Assembly (NCBI GenBank): GCA_903906515.1 | Contig: CAIVKO010000191.1 | Span: forward strand, 1-64,000 | Direction: 5' to 3' | From: Akkermansiaceae bacterium | GTDB taxonomy: Bacteria; Verrucomicrobiota; Verrucomicrobiia; Verrucomicrobiales; Akkermansiaceae | Length of the DNA: 64,000 nucleotides | Position numbers and translations under genes: made by a program | Shown here: in pieces, positions 51,604 to 61,319 of the stretch | Position numbering within the stretch: the first letter of the stretch is position 1 | Layout: each line of letters begins with the position of its first letter | Notes under the pieces: model-generated | The model's input: the letters and a program-made list of their open reading frames with translations, nothing else | What the model was told of the DNA's origin: nothing | Database searches by the model: none

Positions 51604-51894
51604 TCACCGATGCAGTGCCTCCAGAACAGCTTGCGGGTGGGATTCCGCAACACGAAGTAGGGCGCGGGCGGTGCCTTCGGGACGGCGGTGTCCTTGTTCC
51701 CAGTTCTGGAGGGTACGAGGGCTGATGCCGATGAGCGCGGCAAACTGAACCTGGCTCAGGCCGAGTTTTTCACGCACCGTTTTCGCATCGGGCCATTGCA
51801 GGGTGGTTTTGCGAGCAGGTTTCTTTTTTCCGCGAAGGATGGCACCGCCTTCCTTGAGGCTGGCGGCGAGTTGTTGGAAGAGTTCGGCTTTCAT
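51604..51894 (-). CDS. higA: HigA-type XRE-family antitoxin
   Basis: VREKLGLSQVQFAALIGISPRTLQNWEQGHRRP helix-turn-helix. Confidence 0.88.
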   Translation of the reverse strand: MKAELFQQLAASLKEGGAILRGKKKPARKTTLQWPDAKTVREKLGLSQVQFAALIGISPRTLQNWEQGHRRPEGTARALLRVAESHPQAVLEALHR

Positions 51895-52214
51895 GGGAAT
51901 TCGGTTTCGATGAGGGTTTTAAGGACTTTGAGTTGGGCTGGTGTGAGGTTTTCCTGTTCGTTTTTCGGGTAAGCAAGCAGCAGAAGAATGACGCTTCCCG
52001 GCACATGCCAGTAGTAGATGACTCGCAAGCCGCCCCGTTTACCACGACCTGATCCCGCCCACCGGAGCTTGCGAAGCCCACCGGAGCCACGAATGAGATC
52101 GCCGCTTTCAGGGTTGGCCATGAGCGCCCACTGAAGAGCGTTGAGTTCATCATCCGGCAGCAGCGCGGCGGCTTGCCGGGTGAAAAATGAGGTTTCCTTG
52201 AAAGTGAGACGCAC
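51891..52214 (-). CDS. higB: HigB/RelE-family toxin
   Basis: 107 aa; DDELNALQWALMANPESGDLIRGSGGLRKLRWAGSGRGKRGGLRVIYYW; 4-bp overlap with antitoxin. Confidence 0.9.
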   Translation of the reverse strand: MRLTFKETSFFTRQAAALLPDDELNALQWALMANPESGDLIRGSGGLRKLRWAGSGRGKRGGLRVIYYWHVPGSVILLLLAYPKNEQENLTPAQLKVLKTLIETEFP

Positions 52215-52274
52215 GCGAAGGACTATCCGTCAATGACGGATGGTTGTCAAATCCTGATTTTCGTGCAAAAAAGT

Positions 52275-52303
52275 CGGCTTGGCGAGGCCGCCGCGCCCTA
52301 CCC
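52275..52303. repeat. Direct repeat copy B (TCGGCTTGGCGAGGCCGCCGCGCCCTACC)
   Basis: Matches copy A arms. Confidence 0.8.
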
Positions 52304-52364
52304 ACAAAATCATCATCGCCCACCGCAAATTCCTTGTGTATCCCTCCTTTATCGCACCGACCCC

Positions 52365-55300
52365 ATGAAATCACGACCCCGCCCCGCACTGACCGCCGCG
52401 TTTCTCCTGTCCGCGTTTTCCGCCGTGCCACTGCATGCCGCTCCTGCGGACACCGCAGCCTATTACACCGGGGAGCAAATCTATCAATCGCGTCCGGATC
52501 CGGCCCGCGACACGCCATTCGGCGACATCGGCACCACCGGCCTGATGGCGCGGGTTTACCCGGGTGTGATTGTAAAGGTCGAGGGCATGAAACCCGGCTC
52601 GCCGGCCGAGGGGAAATTCACCAAGGGCGAGATCATCACGGGCATCAACGGCGTGGCGCTCAAGGGTCTCAATCCCTTCGTCGCATGCGGCGAAGCACTC
52701 ACCAAGGCGGAGGCCAACGATGGCAAGATGGAATTCGAGGTCACCTCCGCCGACAGCAAAACGACGCGCAAGGAAACGGTTAGCATCCCGGTGATGGGCA
52801 CCTACAGCAAGACCTGGCCACTCGACTGCAAGAAGTCGAAGAAGATCATCGAACAAGCCGCCGGATTTTACTCCGACCCGGCGAAGTTCAAACAAGGCGG
52901 CATCCCGGGCGCGCTGGCCTGCCTGTTCCTGCTCTCCACGGGCGATGACAAATACCTGCCTAGCGTGAAAGCTTATTTCGCCGCCTTTCCCAAAGATGCG
53001 CGGGGGATCGGCGACCACACATGGAACAACGGCTACAACGGAATCGCCTGCGGGGAATATTACCTGCGCACCGGAGACACGTCGGTGCTGCCGATCCTGC
53101 AACACTATTGCGACGATGCCAAGGCACGCCAAAAATTCGGTTGCGGGTGGACTCATTGGGGACAAGGAGTGAATCCCGGATATGTCGCCGGCGGTTTGAT
53201 GAACCCGGCCGGCTCGCAGGTGCTCACCACGCTGCTGCTCGGCAAGGAATGTGGCGTCAACGTCGATGAGGAAACCCTGCTCGGCGCACTCCGGTTTTTC
53301 TATCGATTCGCCGGTCACGGCACAGTCGCATACGGCGATCACCGCGGCGAAGGAGGCCTCGGATCCAACGGCAAGGACGGTATGGTCGCCGCCGCCATGC
53401 AGATCGCCGCAGGTGCAAGCGGCGATGCCACGGCCTACAAGAAAGCCAGCCAGTATCTGGCACTGTCGATGATCGATAGTTACCCGCTGTTAGTGCAGGG
53501 ACATGCCGACGACGGTCGCGGCGATGGCATCTGGCGCGGCATCACCACCTCCTATCTGATGAAGGAAAAACCCGCGCTTTTCCGCCAGTCGATGGACCGC
53601 CTCACCTGGTGGCACGATCTGAGCCGAGAGCAGGGCGGCAGCATCGGCATCGCGACGTTGTCGTGGGGTAATGGTGAAGTCGGTTCCTCCGGTCCCGGCA
53701 TGGGGCTTTCATTCACCGCGCCACTGCACACGCTGCGCATCACCGGCGCTCCGCATTCGAAATTCTCGAAACCCTACAAGCTGCCCGAAAACATCTGGGG
53801 CACCGAGGCCGACAAGGCATTTCTCTCGATCGACCACAACCCGGCCTACCTGAAATACGGACCCGAAGAACCCACCCATGTCCCGTTTTACGCCCTGGGC
53901 GGCGCATACCACAAACCGGAAAAAGACCTCAACACCCTGCCGCGTGAAACACTGCTGAAAAACGTCTATCACCGGAACTACATGATCCGGACACAGGCGG
54001 GCAAAGCCCTGCGGACGGTCGGTGCATACGATGAGTTGGAAAAACTCCTGCGCAATGCCGACCCGCGCGTGCGCCGTGCCGCGCTCGATGGCATGATCGA
54101 TTACAACTACTGGTTCGGCATCGGCAAGAATACGATCCCCACGGACAAGTTCACGCCGGCGATGTTGGAATCCATCACCAAGATGATCACGGATCCCAAG
54201 GAGTCATGGTATGTGGTCGATGGCGCATTGTCGGCACTCAAGTTCGCCTCGGCGAAGGACATCCATGAGCGCATGCCGATCATCATGTCATGGACCAAGC
54301 ACTACGACTGGTGGTTGCGCGAATCCGCCTTCATGGCGCTCTCGGGATTGGAGAAAGATGATACCCTCTATCTTGAGGCGCTTCCAAAGATGTTAGATCT
54401 AGCGACCCGCGAATACCACACCATGCCACGCGAGCGGATGATGAATCACCTAGAAGGGGTCTTGAAACGCAAGACACCCACGAGCCCGATCGGCAAGTTG
54501 ATCGTGGACGGGCTGCGGAAATCGATCGCATCGAGCGAGATCAAGAGCGGCCAGCGTTCACCGGAAGGAGCGTTCAATGTCATCCAGGCGGCCAAGGCCT
54601 GCCTGCAGACCGAACCCACATCCGCCGTGGCGGTGGCGCAAATGGTCCAGGCGCGCATGGCCGATTTCGGAACCGGCGATCTGATCAACCTGGTGGCGTC
54701 ACCGAACGCGAAACCTGAGGGCCGGCCATACGGGCTTTTCACCACCCTCGAAAAACTGACCGCCGCGCAGCGCGAGGAACTCACCGACGTTCTCTTCAAG
54801 GTGTACCGCGCAGAACTCATCCAACGCATGAACACGGAGAAGGGAGAAAACCAGCCGCTGGTGGACACGATCATTGATCTAACCAAGCTCAGGAATCCCG
54901 ATGCCGGATGGAAACCACTTGGCAAGATTCCGCCAGCGGAACGCATCTGGCACTTCACCTCCTTCGATCCGCTCACCGAAAAAGACAGGCTGCACCCGCG
55001 CGAGAAGAGGCGTTTCCGCGACGTCACCCTGCCCGACAACCTCAAAGACTGGCAGAAACCCGACTACGACGACAGCCAGTGGAGCCAGGGCCCCGCGCCC
55101 ATCGGCATCGGCGAATGCAAACGGGGCAACGCGTTCTTTCCTAACAAATCCGACTGGGGCAAGGGCGAGTTTCTCGTGATGCGCACGACCTTCGAGGTCG
55201 ATGCACTGGATTACGATTCCTACCGCCTGAGCATCCTCGCGCGCCAGGGATTCCGCGTTTTCCTCAACGGCCACGAGATCGATTCCTACGGTTGGTGGAA

Positions 55301-55475
55301 GGACATGCCGCACTACCGCCCCATCGTACTCGGTGCCGGCCAAATCAAGCTTCTGAAGACCGGCACCAACGTCATGGCAGCCTATGGCAATGTGGAATAC
55401 GACAAAAAGGACCAGTCGCCCTGCGGCCAAATGGACCTCTGCATCGAAGGTCTCAGGAAGTCGGACCTCAAATAA
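52365..55475 (+). CDS. Large secreted DUF6288-like protein (PDZ, toroid, HEAT-like repeats, C-terminal beta-sandwich)
   Basis: Start refined to MKSRPRPALTAAFLLSAFSAVPLHA; PDZ-like EGKFTKGEIITGINGVALKG. Confidence 0.7.
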   Translation: MKSRPRPALTAAFLLSAFSAVPLHAAPADTAAYYTGEQIYQSRPDPARDTPFGDIGTTGLMARVYPGVIVKVEGMKPGSPAEGKFTKGEIITGINGVALKGLNPFVACGEALTKAEANDGKMEFEVTSADSKTTRKETVSIPVMGTYSKTWPLDCKKSKKIIEQAAGFYSDPAKFKQGGIPGALACLFLLSTGDDKYLPSVKAYFAAFPKDARGIGDHTWNNGYNGIACGEYYLRTGDTSVLPILQHYCDDAKARQKFGCGWTHWGQGVNPGYVAGGLMNPAGSQVLTTLLLGKECGVNVDEETLLGALRFFYRFAGHGTVAYGDHRGEGGLGSNGKDGMVAAAMQIAAGASGDATAYKKASQYLALSMIDSYPLLVQGHADDGRGDGIWRGITTSYLMKEKPALFRQSMDRLTWWHDLSREQGGSIGIATLSWGNGEVGSSGPGMGLSFTAPLHTLRITGAPHSKFSKPYKLPENIWGTEADKAFLSIDHNPAYLKYGPEEPTHVPFYALGGAYHKPEKDLNTLPRETLLKNVYHRNYMIRTQAGKALRTVGAYDELEKLLRNADPRVRRAALDGMIDYNYWFGIGKNTIPTDKFTPAMLESITKMITDPKESWYVVDGALSALKFASAKDIHERMPIIMSWTKHYDWWLRESAFMALSGLEKDDTLYLEALPKMLDLATREYHTMPRERMMNHLEGVLKRKTPTSPIGKLIVDGLRKSIASSEIKSGQRSPEGAFNVIQAAKACLQTEPTSAVAVAQMVQARMADFGTGDLINLVASPNAKPEGRPYGLFTTLEKLTAAQREELTDVLFKVYRAELIQRMNTEKGENQPLVDTIIDLTKLRNPDAGWKPLGKIPPAERIWHFTSFDPLTEKDRLHPREKRRFRDVTLPDNLKDWQKPDYDDSQWSQGPAPIGIGECKRGNAFFPNKSDWGKGEFLVMRTTFEVDALDYDSYRLSILARQGFRVFLNGHEIDSYGWWKDMPHYRPIVLGAGQIKLLKTGTNVMAAYGNVEYDKKDQSPCGQMDLCIEGLRKSDLK

Positions 55476-55486
55476 CAATCTCCATC

Positions 55487-58237
55487 ATGAATATCTTAAA
55501 ACCTCTCATTACAGCCTGCACCCTGTTCCTCGCCATTGGATCGAACGCGCACGGCCAGGAACGCCTCGACAACCGTCTTCCTCTGAAGATTGCCTCATGG
55601 GACGGGCTTTCCAAGCGTCTGAATGAATCTGAAATCGTCGTGGTTGGCATGGTGAATACGTTCGACGCCCAGGATCAGGATATCGCGGCCAGAGATCTCT
55701 CCACGCCAAGTAGGAAATTGAACCACTATCTGCGCTCACTGCGTGAGCTTGGAGACCAGGCCATCCCCGGGTTGAAGGACAAGGTGCTTTATTCAGACAA
55801 GATTTCCATTCTTATCGTGGAAAGCGGCAAAGAAGGAGAGGCCGCGGCAAGCGAAGTCCATAAGCAGAAGGCGAGATCGATCTATCAAATGTTGGAGGCT
55901 CAGCCATACGTGGTGAGCAATCCGGTGATTTTCCTGATCCATAAAGGCAAACTGGTCCGGTGTTATGGGGATTACCATGAGCCGGGTTCCGATGGGATCA
56001 TGTTGAAGCAATTGACCTCCACCCTGCTCTCTCCCGAAGTCCCTAACAAACCCCTGCTCCCGGAAATCGTGATAATGAAGACCCTCGCCTTGCGCAAGGA
56101 GAAGGGTGACAAGGAAGCAATCGCGTATTTGACCGATCAATTCCTCCAGTCCTTCAAAACCTCCCGGTTCTATGATGCCTATTCCTACTTTTGGACGGAA
56201 GCCCAGGTTCGGAGCGGAGCGGAGGATCCCCTGTGGGCTTCGATGATTTTCGATGTCCTGTTCACCACATGCCAGCGCCAAGGATATTACGGCAGCTCCA
56301 TGCAAGTGGTTTCAAACTTGTGTTCCAACCTCTCTTCGTGTGGCCGATACGGCAGACTGGCCGAGGTGATGGCGGTATGGGAGAAAGGCCAGAAAATGGC
56401 GGGAAACCGGATGAATATTTCCTCCTATGAGGACCTGGGCCCCGCCATTTCCTGCCTGCCTGAAATCCGCCATCGCAACATGCCAATCACCCAACCCTCG
56501 GAAAAACCCATCCCAGCAGGAAGCAATGCCAACGGCTTTCATGTAAATGAGGCGGGGGCATTCGAGGATTACGCGTCATTGCAGTATGCCGCAGGACGCT
56601 GGCAGGAATCGCTGGAATACACGATTTGGGTCCGCGACTGGGCGATCGACAAAAAAAACAAACAAGTGATCGGAGAATTCGCCACCAGTTGGTATGGAGC
56701 GACGAGCACCCTCATCTCCTGCCTGGAATACATGGGCTTCCAAGATGAATCCCTCGCTTTGGTGGAAGAAGGCCTCGCCGCCCCGCACGGGCAAACCTAT
56801 CATGGACGATGGAAAATCTTTCTGGCCGCCGATCACCTGCATTCACTGATGCAGTTGGATCGCACCCCATCGGACATCATCGAGCAATACACGAGCCTGA
56901 TTGAGAAAGCCAAACCCAACGGCCATATCGGCAAGAGCGGAGTATGGGGTATCCAGAACCAACTCGCGGAAGCCCTCATCAAGGTCGGTCGCACAAAAGA
57001 AGGGGAAGCCCTGTATGATCAACTGATTTCCGAAGGATCGCTGGGAGCCCGCCGATCACGGTTGAGCCATTGGATCAAGAGCGGGCGGGTCAATGGAGTG
57101 GAGGATGAACTCAAGGACCTGTTGCGATTCTCACGTGAAACCGGACAGAAGATGAGCGAATACGGCCTTTACCGCGACTACGCCGACTTTCTTGAGGCAA
57201 CGGGACGGCAGCGTGAAGCATTGCTCATGCGTCGCGAGGTGATCCGGTTGGCAAAAATCTTCGGTCTTTTCACTCACCTTCCGGTGGAACAATCCAAATT
57301 GGCCATTCTGTTGATGCAATTGGGTGATCCATCCGGTTCCGATGAGCAGGCGAAAATCGCTCTGGCACAAATCAATCGGGGAAGACTTCCCAAATCCATC
57401 ATCGCGGAGATCAACGCCAATCTCGCCAAACTGAAGAATCTGATCGAGAGCTCGATTGCAAAACAACAGGAGAAACTCAGCGTGGATCTACAACCGCACA
57501 AATCGATTGTCATACCTATCGCCGATCTCCCATGGACCACCTATCTAACTCTCATGAATCCCGGCAAGCAAGTCAAAGCAGGCCGTCTGAAGATAGAGGG
57601 ACAATCGGTGGAATGCTCTGCAAATGAGGAAACCGAAAATATCACCATCACACTCCTGGATCCCAAGGCTGATCCCGCCCCAACTGAATTCGCCTGTTCC
57701 GTAAAACCGGGCACCTACCGGTTGATCCAAATGAATGCCACTGCGAAAACGAAAACCGAAGGGGAAATTCGTATCAGTTGGCAAGATGCGGACTCGTCCT
57801 CGAATGCCTCAGTCATGCTCGAGTCCCCGGAATCAGGAGTCAGCGGTTCCATCATCCAAGCCGGCAACTATCGTGCAAATCCGTTTTATGGAGTTCCCAT
57901 GTTTTTACAGTATGTCTCCAAGGAGGATGTTCCCGACTCGCCTCCGCTGCGTTTCATCTGCTCGCATACCTCGCGCGTGGAGGTTTATCAACTCGACGGA
58001 ACCCCTCTGGCCATCGACGCCCAAGGCAATGGCTCGTTGCTGAACCAAGGAGACGAACTCTTTGTGAAGAGCGATGGCGCGGGAAATTTGATCCTGCCGC
58101 TGACAAAATGCAACGCAGCGATGAATCTCCTGCTGTATCCGGACAAGGGCATTCCGAATGAAGGAATCACCATCGACATCGAAGCATTCGTGGATGGCAA
58201 ATGGCAGCTGTACTCTCGCAACCAGCTCGCCAAATAA
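55487..58237 (+). CDS. Large secreted TPR-like hypothetical protein
   Basis: Start refined to MNILKPLITACTLFLAIGSNAHGQ; long alpha-helical repeat region. Confidence 0.6.
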   Translation: MNILKPLITACTLFLAIGSNAHGQERLDNRLPLKIASWDGLSKRLNESEIVVVGMVNTFDAQDQDIAARDLSTPSRKLNHYLRSLRELGDQAIPGLKDKVLYSDKISILIVESGKEGEAAASEVHKQKARSIYQMLEAQPYVVSNPVIFLIHKGKLVRCYGDYHEPGSDGIMLKQLTSTLLSPEVPNKPLLPEIVIMKTLALRKEKGDKEAIAYLTDQFLQSFKTSRFYDAYSYFWTEAQVRSGAEDPLWASMIFDVLFTTCQRQGYYGSSMQVVSNLCSNLSSCGRYGRLAEVMAVWEKGQKMAGNRMNISSYEDLGPAISCLPEIRHRNMPITQPSEKPIPAGSNANGFHVNEAGAFEDYASLQYAAGRWQESLEYTIWVRDWAIDKKNKQVIGEFATSWYGATSTLISCLEYMGFQDESLALVEEGLAAPHGQTYHGRWKIFLAADHLHSLMQLDRTPSDIIEQYTSLIEKAKPNGHIGKSGVWGIQNQLAEALIKVGRTKEGEALYDQLISEGSLGARRSRLSHWIKSGRVNGVEDELKDLLRFSRETGQKMSEYGLYRDYADFLEATGRQREALLMRREVIRLAKIFGLFTHLPVEQSKLAILLMQLGDPSGSDEQAKIALAQINRGRLPKSIIAEINANLAKLKNLIESSIAKQQEKLSVDLQPHKSIVIPIADLPWTTYLTLMNPGKQVKAGRLKIEGQSVECSANEETENITITLLDPKADPAPTEFACSVKPGTYRLIQMNATAKTKTEGEIRISWQDADSSSNASVMLESPESGVSGSIIQAGNYRANPFYGVPMFLQYVSKEDVPDSPPLRFICSHTSRVEVYQLDGTPLAIDAQGNGSLLNQGDELFVKSDGAGNLILPLTKCNAAMNLLLYPDKGIPNEGITIDIEAFVDGKWQLYSRNQLAK

Positions 58238-58283
58238 ACCTGGAATCCGCGGTTGGAACGGCGGATTCCAGGGTGATAGATTA

Positions 58284-59384
58284 TCACTTACCTAACAGGC
58301 CAACCATGGCTTTGCCCATGGCCTCGCCGACGTCCATGTAAACTTCGGAATTACCACCGTAGTGGCCGTTTCCACCGCCGCCCTGGGCCATGGGATTGGT
58401 ATAGATGGTGGCGACATTGCCCTTGAACTCCGGATACTTTCCGGCCGTTCCATCCACTGCAAGATGGGCGTTGAGGATTTTCCCGGTGCTGTTGTCCATG
58501 CCTTTGGTAGCCTCGCCCATGGTGCCTAGGACGAACTTGGCGTTCGGTGCATTGAAGTCCTTGCGCAAGGCCTTGATGAAGCGGACAAGATTCTTTTCGT
58601 AATTTTCCGCGTAGACGGGATCCCCGGCGTCTTTTTCACCTTGCCAGAAGAAGAAGCCCGCGACTTCATACTTGGCGGCACCAGGATAATACTTGCCGAT
58701 GTCTGCCAGCGCCTTTTTCGCGTCAGCGGTGTCTTCATCATAATTCTTGCCAGCATACCAATCGTTGGGCTTGCCGGTTTTCTTGTTGATTGCGGGAGGT
58801 GGGGGTTCCGTCGCCGCACCCTTCGCCGGATCGGCTTCCCATAAATTGGTCAAATCCTTGTAGCCGCCATACACATAAGTCTTCTCAACACCGGCCTTGT
58901 CCTTTTTGACTGCGGTGAATCGCTCGCTGCCAGGAGGCAGGAGATCCCAACCCAGGCCACGGTTGCCGATACAGCTCTTAAGGATCATCACCGGATCCTG
59001 AAAGGCGTCGCCCAAGGCAAATCCAAGGCCGAGCTCTGGACCAATCGTTCCTCCTCCTCCGGCTGTCATCCACTCATTGTTCAGCTCGCCTTTGCCCTGC
59101 ATGAACCGCACGAAGCGCACATCCGACCGAACGGCCCAAGCGCCCTGGGCGTCCATGAGATATGGATACTTCTTCTTCTCCTTCACCGCGGCTTCAAGGA
59201 TTGGCTTCTTGCCCATTCCAACCATGTTGGATTGCCCCATCAAGATGAACACCTTGACGGGTTTCGTCATGTCGGCCGGCTTGCCGGTCGGCGCAGGCGC
59301 TGGTTGTTGCGCCAACGCGCCTGAAACTCCCACCGCCATCACCGCCAAGCTGCTGATCAGTTTTTTCATCGTCTTTTCCTTCAT
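58284..59384 (-). CDS. Sialate O-acetylesterase/SASA-type esterase
   Basis: VKVFILMGQSNMVGMG, GPELGLGFAL, FFFWQGEKDAG; start within MKEKTMKKLISSLAVMAVGVSGALAQ. Confidence 0.85.
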   Translation of the reverse strand: MKEKTMKKLISSLAVMAVGVSGALAQQPAPAPTGKPADMTKPVKVFILMGQSNMVGMGKKPILEAAVKEKKKYPYLMDAQGAWAVRSDVRFVRFMQGKGELNNEWMTAGGGGTIGPELGLGFALGDAFQDPVMILKSCIGNRGLGWDLLPPGSERFTAVKKDKAGVEKTYVYGGYKDLTNLWEADPAKGAATEPPPPAINKKTGKPNDWYAGKNYDEDTADAKKALADIGKYYPGAAKYEVAGFFFWQGEKDAGDPVYAENYEKNLVRFIKALRKDFNAPNAKFVLGTMGEATKGMDNSTGKILNAHLAVDGTAGKYPEFKGNVATIYTNPMAQGGGGNGHYGGNSEVYMDVGEAMGKAMVGLLGK

Positions 59385-59677
59385 TTGTATTTCGGGTAAT
59401 TTTATTAGCGCCCCCTGATCGGAAATTGAACCTATTCCAACCACAAGGACACGTAATGACTTGAGCAACCGACCTCTGCCGTCAAGAATGAAAGATCCTC
59501 AGGAAACCAAGGCGATCCAGTCAGGGATTTTCGAACTGCGAATGAACACGAACGTAAGAAGCTCATGCTGCACCAGGGACCGTTCTCCGCAACGGTCCGG
59601 CGAATGAATTGTGAAAGCAAACGCCCAAGATGTGCCGTCCTGCCACCGTTGGTCTCGCCCTTTCGCCTCCCATTCTC

Positions 59678-59706
59678 ACGGACCGCCCGGAGGATCGGTC
59701 CCTGCC
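59678..59706. repeat. Dispersed palindromic repeat copy 2
   Basis: 29 nt identical to 5527-5555. Confidence 0.85.
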
Positions 59707-59820
59707 CATTGCGAATGTCGTTAGATCTCGCATTTTAGCATCAAAGGTGCTGTATCTCCAAAAAATCAGCATCGCCCTCCGCGAAATCCTTGTCTATTCT
59801 CGCTCCATCACACCACACTC

Positions 59821-61266
59821 ATGAACTCCCGATCCCACCTATCCCTCACCGCCGCGTTTGGTTTTCTCGCCCTTTGCTTGTCCTCCGCCGTCCCGTTGCG
59901 GGCTGCGGAGTTGTCGACGAATTTCCCGAAACCTCCGCTTCCTCTGGATCTTACGCCGCGGATGGGACGGCCGTTCGGTGACAATGCCGTATTCCAACAA
60001 CAAATTCCGATCCCTGTCTGGGGCTGGACTCTGGCTGGAGCAGAAGTCTCTGTTTCCTTGGATCAACAAAAGCGTTCCGCCAAGGCCGGGGCCGACGGCC
60101 GCTTCGATGTGAAGTTCGACGCCATGCCGGCCGACAAGTTGAAATCGGTGGACGATGCGCCCGCCGGCCACACGCTGACGGTGGTCACCAAGGCCGGGGG
60201 CAAGGAAGAGAAGAAAACATTTTCCAACATCCTGATCGGTGAAGTCTGGCTGTGCTCGGGACAATCTAACATGGCGGTGAAATACGGTGCGCGCGGCACC
60301 AATCTCGATCCCAAGCGCCCGGCCTTGCGTTTTCTCGATGAGGCATGGTTGGCCAGCACACCCGACACCTGCGGCCGTTGCTACAGCATCTCGTATGTCT
60401 TCGGTCACAAGCTGCAGGGCGAACTGCTGGTTCCCGTGGGCCTGATGAATGCCGCCGAGGCCGGCACCAGCATTGAATGCTGGTGGTATGTTCCGGCGGG
60501 CGACCCGCCAACCGACACCAAATATCAGTGCTACATGCCCAAGATCGAACCCCTGCTCGGCCATGCAATGCGCGGCACGCTGTGGTATCAGGGAGAGTCT
60601 AACGAAAAGGATGGCAAGGAATACCTGCCAAAGCTCAAGCGCCTGATCGATGGCTGGCGCGGCGCATGGAAACAGGGGGATTTCCCGTTCTACATCGTCC
60701 AACTCTCGACCATCGGCGAATCGCCCACCGACAAGCCACAAGGCGGCGATGGCCGCGCCGCCATCCGCGCCGCCCAGATCGAAGCGCTTACAAAAATCCC
60801 TAACACCGGCATCGCGGTGACCATCGACATCGGCGAGAAGAAGGAACATCCGAAGAACAAGTATGACGTCGGCCTGCGATTGGCTGCCTGGGCGCTGAAC
60901 AAGGCCTACGGGAAAAAGGACGTCATCCCGTGCGGCCCGCTCCACAAGAGCCAAGTGGTCGAGGGTGCCAAGATCCGCGTGAAATTCGATTACGCGCAAC
61001 ACGGCTTGATGATCGCCAAAAAGGAAGACTACGCACCGCCAGCACCGACCCCGGACGCGCCGATGCCGTGGTTGTCGATCCAAGCCAAAGACGGCACCTG
61101 GCACTGGGCGGATGGCAAGATCGATGGGTCGGATCTGATCGTTTCCTCCAAAGAAGTCACGGAGCCGATCGCCGTGCGTTACGCCTACACCCAGCATCCG
61201 GCGGGCTGCAATCTCTACAACAAGGACGGCCTGCCAGCATCTCCGTTCAGCACGTGCGGGTATTGA
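59821..61266 (+). CDS. Sialate O-acetylesterase-like secreted protein
   Basis: IPVWGWTLAGAEVSVSL, GEVWLCSGQSNMAVKYG, LWYQGESNEKDG motifs. Confidence 0.9.
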   Translation: MNSRSHLSLTAAFGFLALCLSSAVPLRAAELSTNFPKPPLPLDLTPRMGRPFGDNAVFQQQIPIPVWGWTLAGAEVSVSLDQQKRSAKAGADGRFDVKFDAMPADKLKSVDDAPAGHTLTVVTKAGGKEEKKTFSNILIGEVWLCSGQSNMAVKYGARGTNLDPKRPALRFLDEAWLASTPDTCGRCYSISYVFGHKLQGELLVPVGLMNAAEAGTSIECWWYVPAGDPPTDTKYQCYMPKIEPLLGHAMRGTLWYQGESNEKDGKEYLPKLKRLIDGWRGAWKQGDFPFYIVQLSTIGESPTDKPQGGDGRAAIRAAQIEALTKIPNTGIAVTIDIGEKKEHPKNKYDVGLRLAAWALNKAYGKKDVIPCGPLHKSQVVEGAKIRVKFDYAQHGLMIAKKEDYAPPAPTPDAPMPWLSIQAKDGTWHWADGKIDGSDLIVSSKEVTEPIAVRYAYTQHPAGCNLYNKDGLPASPFSTCGY

Positions 61267-61319
61267 GGCACGTCACCCTGACTTGGGAAAATTCATGCCA
61301 TGACACTCGTTTCCACACC

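Noticed and set aside
59839-61197. 452-aa minus-strand ORF
   Set aside because: Fully antisense to the sialate O-acetylesterase-like gene; typical GC-rich shadow ORF.
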